From JAKASW01 sp963703365 (GTDB taxonomy: Bacteria; Bacteroidota; Ignavibacteria; Kryptoniales; JAKASW01), in NCBI GenBank assembly GCA_963703365.1, contig OY969815.1:434001-498000 (forward strand): a stretch of 64,000 nt of DNA, written 5' to 3'. Shown piece after piece: positions 17,029 through 26,237 of this stretch. The notes beneath the pieces were generated by a model that was not told the origin of the DNA, searched no databases, and saw only the letters and a program-made list of their open reading frames with translations. Made by a program: the position numbers and the translations under genes. Numbering within the stretch: position 1 is the first letter of the stretch; each line of letters starts with the position of its first letter.

Positions 17029-17707
17029 CCTTTAACACATAGCCGGCTCCGACAATCGTTTGGATGAGAGGCTTCTTAAAATCCTTATCAACTTTCTGTC
17101 GGAGAAGTTTGACATAGACATCGATCACATTCGATTCCATGTCGAAGCTGACATTCCAAACATGTTGAGCGATGTGCACTCGTGAAAGTGTTTTGCCTTT
17201 GTTTCGCATAAAGTATTCGAGCAGCGCAAACTCTCTCGCCGTAAGTCTGATCTGCTTTCCCTCGCGTTCCACTTTGCGTGAGACAGGATCGAGAATCAAG
17301 CCATCGATCTGAAGGAATGATGATTTATCCTGGCTTTTTCGTCTCAGCAAAGCTCGTACTCGTGCGAGAAGTTCCTCGAAGTGAAAGGGCTTTGTCATAT
17401 AATCATCTGCGCCCGAATCTAAGGCGCGGACTTTTGCATCGGTGTCGCCGATTGCCGTCAGCATAAGAATTGGTGTGTCGATTTTTTTGTCGCGAATTTT
17501 TCTACAGGTAGCAACGCCGTCTTGGTTCGGGAGCAAGACGTCAAGGATAATCACGTCATACTCGTTTTGACACACAAGATCTTCGCCGCGGCGGCCATCG
17601 TATGCGACGTCTACAGCATAGGATTGTTCTTCCAATCCTTTCTTGATAAATGACGCAACTTTTTTTTCGTCTTCGACTACAAGAATACGCAAGGTTTTAA
17701 TTCCCAA
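17009..17707 (-). CDS. OmpR/PhoB-family response regulator
   Basis: 232 residues. The receiver domain has the VVEDE acidic pocket, phosphoacceptor Asp56 in ILDVLLPNQDG and Lys in MTKPFHFEELLARV. The winged-helix DNA-binding domain has TAREFALLEYFMRNKGKTLSR and SNVIDVYVKLLRQKVD. The longest frame starts at TTG 17707; TTG 17692 is also possible. It is partner of the kinase that follows, and is transcribed away from the hydratase relic. Confidence 0.9.
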   Translation of the reverse strand: MGIKTLRILVVEDEKKVASFIKKGLEEQSYAVDVAYDGRRGEDLVCQNEYDVIILDVLLPNQDGVATCRKIRDKKIDTPILMLTAIGDTDAKVRALDSGADDYMTKPFHFEELLARVRALLRRKSQDKSSFLQIDGLILDPVSRKVEREGKQIRLTAREFALLEYFMRNKGKTLSRVHIAQHVWNVSFDMESNVIDVYVKLLRQKVDKDFKKPLIQTIVGAGYVLKDADEID

Positions 17708-17881
17708 TTCTATAATGTCCGCTTAAAAATATCTTTCCGCGCCTTGAAAATCAATTTGCGATTTGCATCATCAGTCATGGATCATTTTCTTTATTGATGC
17801 TTTCAATTTGATTAACCATATTCATTTCAGTCATGGAAATGCCGAGAGAGGTTTTAAAAAGTGTCTAATAAGGATTAAAGT

Positions 17882-18345
17882 TTGACCAGTCGAATCAACC
17901 TTGCAATCGAAGGCAAGATCGCGTACGTTACGATGAATCGTCCGGAAAAACGTAATGCCATAGGCGATGTGGCAGTGACCGAAAATTCTGAATGCTTCGG
18001 CAATGCAAATGCGAATGAGAAACTAAGAGCGATGGTCTTTCGTGGAGAAGGGAGCGCGTTCTCGGCTGGTGTCAACGTGGAATATCTTATAAAGCTTTCC
18101 CAAAATTCGTCTTCTGCTAATCTTGATAACTCCAACGCGTTGAAAATTTTCTTAGGGAATTTTTCTCCGGCGCAAGCAGAAAAGCAATTGCCCTTACGAA
18201 AGAGATGTTATCAGGAGTGGGAGACATGACACCTGATGAAGCTTTGAAATACAACGCTGTGAAAAACGGTGAGGCAAGTTCCACTGACGATTTCAAAAAA
18301 GGGGTAGATGCATTTTTAAACAAAAAACATTTGGAGTGGGAATAG
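17882..18345 (+). pseudogene. Enoyl-CoA hydratase/isomerase relic
   Basis: The start reads INLAIEGKIAYVTMNRPEKRNAI and FRGEGSAFSAGVNVEYL, a good crotonase N-terminus with the oxyanion-hole AFSAG. After about residue 90 the middle of the domain (roughly 110 residues, including the second oxyanion Gly and catalytic Glu region) is missing. The C-terminal piece (ASRKAIALTKEML...EALKYNAVKNGEASS) continues in another frame after a T-run near 18160. With both a deletion and a frameshift it cannot make an active enzyme. The final stop overlaps the apt GTG by one base. Confidence 0.8.
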
Positions 18346-18866
18346 TGAACATTGAAAACAAAGTCCGTACTGTCCCTGATTTTCCGAAAAAAGGGATCAT
18401 GTTTCGCGACATTACGACGCTTCTCAAGGACAAGGAGGCTTTTAATTATGTAGTGGAACGATTTTATGAACGTTATAAAGACAAACAAATCGACAAAGTG
18501 GTTTCGGTCGAGTCGCGAGGGTTCATTTTTGGAAGTGTGCTCGCATACAAATTGGGGGCAGGCTTCGTGCCGATAAGAAAGCCGGGGAAGCTTCCGGCGG
18601 AAGCGATTCGGCAGGAATATCAGCTCGAATACGGAACAGACTCCATGGAAATTCACAAAGACGCAATTCAACCTGGCGAGAAAGTTCTGGTCCATGATGA
18701 TTTGCTTGCGACTGGAGGAACGGTCGCTGCCGCGTGTAAATTGATCGACCGGTTGCAGGGAAAAGTAGAAGGGATTTGTTTTCTTATCGAGTTAACTCCG
18801 TTAAATGGCAGAAGAGCTTTACCGAAGACAGATATTTTTTCATTGATCGAGTATGATACAGATTAG
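18345..18866 (+). CDS. apt: Adenine phosphoribosyltransferase
   Basis: 173 residues, standard Apt length. VRTVPDFPKKGIMFRDITTLL at the N-terminus, VSVESRGFIFGSVLAY, and the PRPP loop VLVHDDLLATGGTVAA identify it. It salvages adenine to AMP. GTG 18345 is preferred, 8 nt after GGAG; it overlaps the last base of the hydratase relic's stop. Confidence 0.94.
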   Translation: MNIENKVRTVPDFPKKGIMFRDITTLLKDKEAFNYVVERFYERYKDKQIDKVVSVESRGFIFGSVLAYKLGAGFVPIRKPGKLPAEAIRQEYQLEYGTDSMEIHKDAIQPGEKVLVHDDLLATGGTVAAACKLIDRLQGKVEGICFLIELTPLNGRRALPKTDIFSLIEYDTD

Positions 18867-18923
18867 GAAAAGTCAAAACTCAAAATTATAAACTAAAAAT
18901 GTTTCATTGTTGAAGAGGATGAG

Positions 18924-19820
18924 ATGGAAAAAGTAGTTCACTATACCGGATACAAAGATCTTAAACTTCTTCGCCGCGGAAAAGTGCGAGATATTTATGA
19001 GCTTCAGAGGGCATTGCTTTTTGTTGCGACTGACAGGATCAGCGCCTTTGACGTCGTTCTGCCGAATGGCATCCCTTATAAAGGAAAAGTTCTGAACCAG
19101 ATTTCAAATTTCTGGTTCGGCTATACTAAAACTATTGTCAACAACCATGTGATTTCAACCGACATAAATGACTATCCTGCGAAATGCCGGCCATATGCAG
19201 ATGAGTTAGCAGGCAGGAGCATGATCGTAAAGAAGACGAAACCGCTTCCTGTCGAATGCATAGTCCGTGGATATATCAGCGGCAGCGGGTGGATTGATTA
19301 CCAGCGTACCATGGCGATCTGCGGAATTTCTCTACCAATGGGTTTGCGAGAGTCTGAGAAATTGCCTGAGCCGATTTTTACTCCTTCCACGAAAGCAGAG
19401 GGTGGCGTACACGACGAGAACATAAGTTTCGACAAAACTGTGAATTTGATCGGGAAAGGTCTTGCCGAGAAAGTTCGTCGTTACACGATAGAAATTTACA
19501 AAACGGCGGCGGCATACGCTGAAAGCAAGGGAATATTAATTGCCGACACTAAAATGGAATTCGGCGTCGATGAAAACGGAGAACTTATTTTGATCGACGA
19601 GCTCCTGACACCAGACTCGTCGAGATTCTGGGATAAGGCGAAATACGAAGCTGGTAAATCACAGCCGAGTTTCGATAAACAGTTTGTGCGCGATTATCTG
19701 CTTGCAATAAAGTGGAACAAGAAGCCGCCTGCGCCGGATCTTCCTGATGAAATTATCCGCGGAACGAGCGAAAAATATTTGCAAGCACTGGAGGTTCTGG
19801 CGGGCATAAAGCTATTTTGA
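18924..19820 (+). CDS. purC: SAICAR synthase (phosphoribosylaminoimidazole-succinocarboxamide synthase)
   Basis: 298 residues, the longer PurC form. LLRRGKVRDIYEL, VATDRISAFDVVLPNGIPYKG, CIVRGYISGSGW and IDELLTPDSSRFWD are the family signatures. It joins CAIR to aspartate in de novo purine synthesis. It sits just after apt, but the gap (18867-18923) holds an AAGTCAAAA-like repeat. It converges with the GT9 gene. Confidence 0.95.
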   Translation: MEKVVHYTGYKDLKLLRRGKVRDIYELQRALLFVATDRISAFDVVLPNGIPYKGKVLNQISNFWFGYTKTIVNNHVISTDINDYPAKCRPYADELAGRSMIVKKTKPLPVECIVRGYISGSGWIDYQRTMAICGISLPMGLRESEKLPEPIFTPSTKAEGGVHDENISFDKTVNLIGKGLAEKVRRYTIEIYKTAAAYAESKGILIADTKMEFGVDENGELILIDELLTPDSSRFWDKAKYEAGKSQPSFDKQFVRDYLLAIKWNKKPPAPDLPDEIIRGTSEKYLQALEVLAGIKLF

Positions 19821-19916
19821 CAAAATCCTAAACAATATCAAAAATCTAAAGACAACTTTTAACTGTCACTTTTGGCTGTGAGCTATCGGCTAAGAGCTAT
19901 TTTGATTCTTGACTTA

Positions 19917-20921
19917 TCATTTCATGAGTTTCATAGCTGCTTCGTAAACTGCGTCCGGCTTTGTATCCATCATGCACTTGAAATGTTTTTTCGGGCAATA
20001 CTGACGGCCAATGTGCGAGCAAGGTCGGCAGTTCAATCCGGTAATTTCCATTATCTTATTATCTGCGCCGTAGGGGAAGAATCCGAATTCCCTAACTGTT
20101 GACCCGAAGATTGCTACGATTTTTCTGCCGACTGCATTCGCGGCATGTAAAAGAAACGAATCGTTTGTGATAACTACATCTGCGTAAGGAAGCATCGCGG
20201 CACTCTCGAGAAGGGTTAATTTTCCGCAAAAATTTATTGCAGCAGCGTTTTCTGCGATTGCTCCACAGACTTTTGCATCATCCTCTCCACCAATCAGGAC
20301 GACATGGTTTTCATTTGAAATTTTCTCTGTGAGTTCTATCCAGTATTCGAGCGGCCAGCGCTTAGTGAAGTGTTTTGCACCGGGGCAGAAGAAAACAAAT
20401 TTCCGTTTATCATGGCTTACTTTCTTCCAAAGGATATCGGCTTTCTGCTTTGTTTCCTTTTCGAAAAATATTTCGGGAGATGGTACAGTAATTATATTTT
20501 TGTCGTAAACCTGAGCATATTTCAGTGCGACCAATCGGACATTCGAAAAGAAATTTAGTCTTGTTTTTACCAATAGTGCTCGTTTGAAAACTTCTTTCCG
20601 GATGACTTTTATTTTCTTTGCGGTTCCTATTCTCAAATAGATGCTACGGAAATTATTATGAAGATCGAGAGTTGCATCGAAACTTTCTTGCAGTAATTGC
20701 CGTCGCAGCTTTTCTAATTGATGGAAATCCGCATCATTCTGAACCAAATGCACTTTGCTTACGTTAGGATTATTTTGGATGAGATCGGCGTATTGTGCTT
20801 TCACGGCAAAATGGATTTCAGATTCCGGTTCTTGCGTCTTTATTATTTTCAATAAAGGTGAAGTCAGAAGCACGTCGCCGGCTGAACTCAATCTTATGAG
20901 GAGCTTTTTTGATGCTGCCAT
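19917..20921 (-). CDS. Glycosyltransferase family 9 (ADP-heptose:LPS heptosyltransferase-like)
   Basis: 334 residues, GT-B fold. N-terminal KKLLIRLSSAGDVLLTSPLL, the mid-protein FCPGAKHFTKRWPLEYW and the C-terminal donor-site segment VVITNDSFLLHAANAVGRKIVAIFGST are typical of RfaF/WaaF relatives. A cysteine-rich end (CRPC...YCPKKHFKCM) also occurs in this family. It is likely to add heptose or a related sugar to lipopolysaccharide core. The donor sugar is not determined. Confidence 0.85.
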   Translation of the reverse strand: MAASKKLLIRLSSAGDVLLTSPLLKIIKTQEPESEIHFAVKAQYADLIQNNPNVSKVHLVQNDADFHQLEKLRRQLLQESFDATLDLHNNFRSIYLRIGTAKKIKVIRKEVFKRALLVKTRLNFFSNVRLVALKYAQVYDKNIITVPSPEIFFEKETKQKADILWKKVSHDKRKFVFFCPGAKHFTKRWPLEYWIELTEKISNENHVVLIGGEDDAKVCGAIAENAAAINFCGKLTLLESAAMLPYADVVITNDSFLLHAANAVGRKIVAIFGSTVREFGFFPYGADNKIMEITGLNCRPCSHIGRQYCPKKHFKCMMDTKPDAVYEAAMKLMK

Positions 20922-21082
20922 TGTTAGAAGTTATGAATTTAGATTTGGAGTTTCAATTGTGATTTACGGCAGTATAAAATTTTTCCCGGGCGATAAAGTT
21001 GATAGCAACTTGTGGTTACACTTTCTGAGTTGCATTTTGGCGAACATAAAAATAAATTCACAGAAGAGATGAGAGGGAAGTT

Positions 21083-22633
21083 ATGAAGCAAATGTCTCGA
21101 ACAATCGGAGAGCTTAAGAAATCTGGATACAAAATTTTGTCCGTCAAGGATGAAATGAGAAAAAATCTGATGATGAGACTGTGCAATAATGAGCAGCTAT
21201 TCCCCGGAATTATCGGTTATGATAAGACCGTAGTGCCGGCGATTGTAAATGCACTGCTTGCGAAACACGACATAATCCTTCTTGGACTGCGCGGCCAAGC
21301 GAAGACGAGAATTGCAAGAAGCCTTATAAGTTTACTTGATGAATTCGTACCGGTGGTAAAAGATTGTGAGATAAACGATAATCCTTATAAACCGGTATGC
21401 AAACATTGTGTGGATCTCGTCAGAGACCATGGCGACGATGTGGAAATCGAGTGGCTTGCTCCCGACCGGAGATATGGCGAGAAACTTGCGACACCCGACG
21501 TTACGATTGCAGATCTCATCGGGGATATCGATCCGATCAAGGCGGCGGTGCAGAAGCTGCATTACTCGCACGAAGGAGCAATCCATTTCGGAATTATTCC
21601 ACGGACGAATCGAGGTATATTTACGATAAACGAGCTGCCTGATTTACAGCCGCGAATTCAAGTTGGACTTTTTAATATTATGGAGGAGAAGGACATACAA
21701 ATTCGCGGATTTAATATTCGAATGCCGCTAGATGTCTTGATGGTTTTCACGGCAAATCCGGAAGATTATACGAACCGAGGAAACATCATAACACCATTGA
21801 AAGACAGGATCGATTCGCAAATCCTAACGCATTACCCTCGCACGGTCGAAGAAGCCATGAAGATTACAGAACAGGAAGCATGGGTAAATCGAGACAGCGG
21901 GCGGGAAATCATAATGCCATATTATTTGAAGGAAGTTGTTGAAGGGATTGCATTTCAGGCGCGAGGGAGTGAGTTCGTTGATCAGAAGAGTGGAGTGAGT
22001 GTTCGGATGACTATTTCCATAATGGAAAATTTAATCAGCTGTGCGGAACGACGAGCGATTATAAATAATGAGAAAGTTATTGTTCCACGAATCTGTGACT
22101 TGCAGCAAGTTCTTCCGGGAATGACGGGAAAATTGGAATTGGTTTTTGAAGGCGAGCAGGAAGGCTCGGTCAAGGTCAGCCGCGCGCTTATAGGCAAGGC
22201 AGTGAGAGAAACCTTCAAAAAATATTTTCCGGACCCACTGCAGAAGAGAACTCGTGGACCGATACAAACCGAGGAGCCGAAGAGGACTTCCGCGTCTCGC
22301 CAAAGCGAGACGTCGGCTTATAGCAAAGAAGACGAGTACACGCCGATAATTTCCTGGTTTGAGTCTGGAAATAAAGTTGAAGTTGCCGATGATATGCCTT
22401 TCGATGAATTTTATTCCGAATTGAATAAGGTCTCGAACCTGAGAGATGTAGCAAAGAAGCACATGAAAGTGGACGAATCAAAAAGATATGAGCTTGGAAC
22501 GTCCATGGAATTTGTGTTGGATGGACTTCATCAATTTTCGCGCATAGCAAAAGATGACACAGACAGCATCGTGGCGTATAAAGATTTGGTCGGCAGTATT
22601 TTCCCGCCGAAAGGAAGATACGAGGAGGATTGA
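21083..22633 (+). CDS. AAA+ ATPase, ChlI/MoxR-like
   Basis: 516 residues. Walker A is ILLGLRGQAKTRIAR at about residue 70, a Walker B/sensor region is TINELPDLQPRIQVGLFNIMEE, then VFTANPEDYTNRGNIITPLKDRIDSQI, as in the magnesium-chelatase subunit I and MoxR group. A cysteine pair (CKHC) lies in an insert after the Walker A. The C-terminal 130 residues are charged and lack a recognised domain. A VWA protein two genes downstream is the expected partner, as in ChlI/ChlD and MoxR/VWA systems, which remodel or activate target proteins. The target is not known. ATG 21083 is the upstream choice; ATG 21092 is possible. Confidence 0.8.
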   Translation: MKQMSRTIGELKKSGYKILSVKDEMRKNLMMRLCNNEQLFPGIIGYDKTVVPAIVNALLAKHDIILLGLRGQAKTRIARSLISLLDEFVPVVKDCEINDNPYKPVCKHCVDLVRDHGDDVEIEWLAPDRRYGEKLATPDVTIADLIGDIDPIKAAVQKLHYSHEGAIHFGIIPRTNRGIFTINELPDLQPRIQVGLFNIMEEKDIQIRGFNIRMPLDVLMVFTANPEDYTNRGNIITPLKDRIDSQILTHYPRTVEEAMKITEQEAWVNRDSGREIIMPYYLKEVVEGIAFQARGSEFVDQKSGVSVRMTISIMENLISCAERRAIINNEKVIVPRICDLQQVLPGMTGKLELVFEGEQEGSVKVSRALIGKAVRETFKKYFPDPLQKRTRGPIQTEEPKRTSASRQSETSAYSKEDEYTPIISWFESGNKVEVADDMPFDEFYSELNKVSNLRDVAKKHMKVDESKRYELGTSMEFVLDGLHQFSRIAKDDTDSIVAYKDLVGSIFPPKGRYEED

Positions 22634-22635
22634 TT

Positions 22636-23280
22636 TTGCTCATAGAGAAATTTGAAGATGGTCCAATCTGGACGATTGGCTATTTGGTCTATGATCCGAC
22701 CTCTCTTGAAGCATCGGTTATCGACGTACCACTTTGGTCATCCGACAGGATTTACAAGCGGATCAAAGAACTTAATCTGGACGTAAAATTTATAATTGCG
22801 ACTCACGGACATTGGGATCATATCGGAGAGATAAGCAAATTGAGGGCATTAACGAGCGCAAAAGTATGCGCCCACCCTTCTGATGAGTGGATGCTGCAAG
22901 ACCCTTACAGCGTATTGATTCCGCCGCCTTTGCCGGTCGAACCGGTAAGTGTCGATATTCATGTGGATCAGGGTTCAACGGTTTCTTTCGGAAAATCTGA
23001 TTTAGAAGTTATTCATACTCCGGGGCATTCCGCAGGATCAATATGTCTCTACGAAGAGAAAGAAGGCATCCTGTTTACGGGTGACATACTCTTCTCAGGC
23101 TCGATTGGAAGAACGGATTTACCTTCCGGATCCTACGAGGAAATTTCCAAGAGCATTTCGACAAAATTAATGTCGCTTCCTGGCGATGTAAAAATATTCC
23201 CGGGTCATGGAGCAGACAGTACTTTGAAAAAAGAAAGAGATGAGAATCAATTTGTCCAGATGATATTTGAAGAAAGATGA
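22636..23280 (+). CDS. Metallo-beta-lactamase-fold hydrolase (glyoxalase II-like)
   Basis: About 214 residues. Metal motifs are complete: THGHWDH, HTPGHSAGS, FTGDILF and FPGHGADS, as in the glyoxalase II/YcbL branch, which usually bind two Zn or Fe ions and cleave thioesters. TTG 22636 is chosen, 7 nt after GAGGAGG at the end of the ATPase gene; TTG 22630 would overlap the stop. It is wedged between the ATPase and VWA genes, so the three are probably co-expressed, though its relation to them is not clear. Confidence 0.85.
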   Translation: MLIEKFEDGPIWTIGYLVYDPTSLEASVIDVPLWSSDRIYKRIKELNLDVKFIIATHGHWDHIGEISKLRALTSAKVCAHPSDEWMLQDPYSVLIPPPLPVEPVSVDIHVDQGSTVSFGKSDLEVIHTPGHSAGSICLYEEKEGILFTGDILFSGSIGRTDLPSGSYEEISKSISTKLMSLPGDVKIFPGHGADSTLKKERDENQFVQMIFEER

Positions 23281-23333
23281 GTTCGGATCGGACAACCACG
23301 AAGCAATTTAAATGCACAATTATGAGGTGAGCG

Positions 23334-24440
23334 ATGAGATTAAGATATTCGAAGTGGACAGGAACATCGATGACAGACGAGCAACGTCTTCAGCAGATGA
23401 TTTCAATGTTCAGCTATCTCCTTTTGCAGACGAGTGGCGACCCCGAGGAAGCACTCGACTGGATGCGTCAGTTGGGCCGGGAATACGAACTTTTTGACGA
23501 GGATATGACGCTTGAAGATTTCATAAACAAGCTGAAAGAACTTGGGTATATCGAAGATGCGAAGGATGTCGTAATATTAACTGCAAAAGGGGTACAGCGT
23601 ATTCGTGAGGATGCGCTCCGCGATGTTTTCTCGAACTTGAAAAAAAGCCCAGAAGGCTCGCATGAGTCGCCTCACACGGGGCAGGGTGTTGACCGCCTGA
23701 GCAAGACAAAGAAATATTCCTTCGGTGATCAGCCTACAAATATTGATTTAACTTCCACTCTCACAAACGTTCTCAAGCACGACACCATAGATAATTTCAG
23801 TTTGCAAGAAGATGACATCGAAGTCTATGAGACGGAACATCAAACGAATTGTGCGACGGTTGTTTTGATAGATATTAGTCATTCCATGATTCTGTATGGC
23901 GAAGACCGGATTACTCCGGCGAAGCAAGTGTCGCTTGCTCTTGCGGAGTTGATCCGCACGAAATTTCCGAAAGATCATTTGAATATCGTTGCGTTCGGTG
24001 ATGATGCGAAGGAAATAACTCTCGCTGAACTTCCGTTCGTTACCGTTGGTCCATATCACACTAACACACTCGCTGCCTTGCGGCTGTCGAGAAGTATCTT
24101 ACGGCGGAAAGGGAATGTCAACAAGCAAGTTTTTCTTGTCACGGATGGGAAACCTTCGGCGATATTCGAAGAGTCGGGAAAACTTTACAGAAATTCTTTC
24201 GGATTGGATCCGAGGATTGTAAACAAGACGCTTGACGAAGCGGTGGCTTGTCGAAGAGAGAAAATCATAATCAGCACATTCATGGTAGCGAAAGATCCGT
24301 ACCTGATCAACTTTGTCGAAGAGCTCACACAGGCAAACAAAGGACGTGCTTACTATTCGTCGTTGAATAAACTCGGCGAGTATATTTTTGTAGATTATAT
24401 TCGAAACAGGAGAAAAAAATTTAACAGTTCGTTGCCGTAG
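23334..24440 (+). CDS. VWA-domain protein (ChlD/MoxR-partner type)
   Basis: 368 residues. The N-terminal half is helical and charged; residues from about 165 form a von Willebrand A domain with the MIDAS motif DISHSM, a later Thr loop and VTDGKPSA. This fits the VWA partner of the AAA+ ATPase at 21083. No signal peptide or membrane helix, so cytosolic. The start has GAGGTGAGC just upstream. Confidence 0.8.
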   Translation: MRLRYSKWTGTSMTDEQRLQQMISMFSYLLLQTSGDPEEALDWMRQLGREYELFDEDMTLEDFINKLKELGYIEDAKDVVILTAKGVQRIREDALRDVFSNLKKSPEGSHESPHTGQGVDRLSKTKKYSFGDQPTNIDLTSTLTNVLKHDTIDNFSLQEDDIEVYETEHQTNCATVVLIDISHSMILYGEDRITPAKQVSLALAELIRTKFPKDHLNIVAFGDDAKEITLAELPFVTVGPYHTNTLAALRLSRSILRRKGNVNKQVFLVTDGKPSAIFEESGKLYRNSFGLDPRIVNKTLDEAVACRREKIIISTFMVAKDPYLINFVEELTQANKGRAYYSSLNKLGEYIFVDYIRNRRKKFNSSLP

Positions 24441-24789
24441 AGCAAAGAATTGCTTAATGGGGGTACGGGTATTTCCAGATAGGAGGGAAGCAAGAATTAG
24501 TACAACTCAAAACGTGACAAGCCTAAAATAGACTATGTCTTGTACTTTGACAGGTCTCCTGTTTGGAAGATTCGAGACATAGCGAAAAAAACTGCAACTT
24601 CAAGGGAGTCAAAGAAGTCGACAGCGTAAGTGATGCCGTCAACGTGAAATTGGACGACGTACTCATAAATGGTAAGCTTGTTAAATAAAACTGATCAAGT
24701 ACAGACGGATCAACAATGGGATGGAAATAAGGCAAGCATTAAACAGGTTTTTCGATTAAATTTCAATTTGAAAATTTAGAAAGTGTGAA
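24441..24789. other. Intergenic region with possible gene scrap
   Basis: No intact gene. A plus-strand stretch of about 40 codons from a TTG near 24562 to a TAA near 24688 reads like protein (NCNFKGVKEVDSVSDAVNVK in part) but has no ribosome site and no recognisable family, so it may be the tail of a lost gene. Confidence 0.3.
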
Positions 24790-26067
24790 ATGCTTTTTTA
24801 TGGCCGTGGCTCGATAAACACGAGCTTGACAAGCGATGATTTGAAGGCGGGGCTTTACGAGGCGCTCGATAAACTTGGATCGAGGACCAATGTTGCAATT
24901 GTTCCGCCGGATATTACTCGTTTTCATTCTCAGGCAGGAATTCTCACATATTACACATGGAAATATTATAAAGAGAAATTGAAAGATATTCTTCTGTCAA
25001 TTGGAACTCACTCTCCGATGGACGAAAAAGAAATTGAGATGATGTATAGTGGTACACCGAAAGATTTATTTCGCGTGCACGATTGGAGAAACGGTTTTGT
25101 AAATTTAGGAGAAGTACCATCGGATTTCGTGAAACAGGTCTCCGAAGGAAGGGTTGATTATCCGATTCCGATCCAAGTCGATAAACTTTTAGCTGAAGGC
25201 GGGCATGACCTGATCCTATCGATTGGCCAAGTTGTTCCGCATGAAGTCATCGGCATGGCAAATCACAACAAAAATATTTTCATAGGAACGGGAGGCAAGG
25301 AGGGAATTAACAAGACACACTTTCTCGGAGCCGCTTATGGCCTTGAAAGAATAATGGGAAGGGCGGATAGCCCTGTTAAACGTGTGCTTAATTACGGCTC
25401 CGAGTGTTTTGCAAAACATTTGCCGATAGTTTATGTGTTGACGGTTATTGATAAAGATGAGACTAATAATTTTGTCGTGAAGGGTTTGTACATTGGCGAC
25501 GACATAGAATGTTTTAATCTTGCGGCGGCACTTTCGCTCAAGGTAAATTTTTTCATGCTTGACAAGCCTTTGGGGAAAGTAGTTGTTTATCTTGATCCCT
25601 CGGAATTCAAGAGCACATGGCTCGGGAATAAAGCTATCTATCGGACGCGCATGGCAATCGCCGATGGAGGAGTACTAATCGTGCTTGCGCCGGGAGTGAA
25701 GGTTTTTGGTGAAGACAAGGGAAATGACGGGATCATTCGAAAATACGGCTATGTCGGCACGTCAAAAGTTTTAGAGCTTGTGAGGAAAAATCATGAACTG
25801 ATGGATAGCTTGGGCGCGGCTGCACATTTGATTCACGGATCTTCGGAGGGAAGGTTTTTGATCACTTATTGCCCCGGCAATCTTACTAAAGAGGAAATTG
25901 AGAGCGTGAATTTCAATTATGCCGATCTTAAGGAGACGATGAGGCGGTATGATCCCAAAAAAATGATAGATGGCGTTAACATTATGCCGGATGGCGAAGA
26001 AGTTTTTTATATTTCTAGTCCCGCCTTGGGATTATGGGCATATGAAAAACGGTTCGAACAAAATTAG
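24790..26067 (+). CDS. LarA-like nickel-dependent racemase/epimerase family protein
   Basis: 425 residues. LarA landmarks are present: PPDITRFH (Asp41, Arg44), SIGTHSPM (His74), VVPHEVIGMANHNK (His151) and FIGTGGKEG (Lys170), corresponding to the residues that hold the nickel-pincer nucleotide and the substrate in lactate racemase. LarA relatives act on various 2-hydroxy acids, including sugar acids. Next to a 2-keto-3-deoxygluconate-kinase-like gene and an SDR, an aldonate or uronate epimerase is more likely than lactate racemase. No cofactor-synthesis genes (larB, larC, larE) are in the window. Confidence 0.72.
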   Translation: MLFYGRGSINTSLTSDDLKAGLYEALDKLGSRTNVAIVPPDITRFHSQAGILTYYTWKYYKEKLKDILLSIGTHSPMDEKEIEMMYSGTPKDLFRVHDWRNGFVNLGEVPSDFVKQVSEGRVDYPIPIQVDKLLAEGGHDLILSIGQVVPHEVIGMANHNKNIFIGTGGKEGINKTHFLGAAYGLERIMGRADSPVKRVLNYGSECFAKHLPIVYVLTVIDKDETNNFVVKGLYIGDDIECFNLAAALSLKVNFFMLDKPLGKVVVYLDPSEFKSTWLGNKAIYRTRMAIADGGVLIVLAPGVKVFGEDKGNDGIIRKYGYVGTSKVLELVRKNHELMDSLGAAAHLIHGSSEGRFLITYCPGNLTKEEIESVNFNYADLKETMRRYDPKKMIDGVNIMPDGEEVFYISSPALGLWAYEKRFEQN

Positions 26068-26237
26068 CATGGTACAGTGAAGTATGAGCTGTGGGCAGTG
26101 ATCGGTACGCAGGATGCGATGTCCCGTCATAATCCATTTGGATGGCGCAGGGCGCGCACGGATTCAATGTCAAGTGAAAAGTAAATAATGAAACATTTAG
26201 AAATTCAATAAAATTGTAAATATGGAAGGAAATCTTA

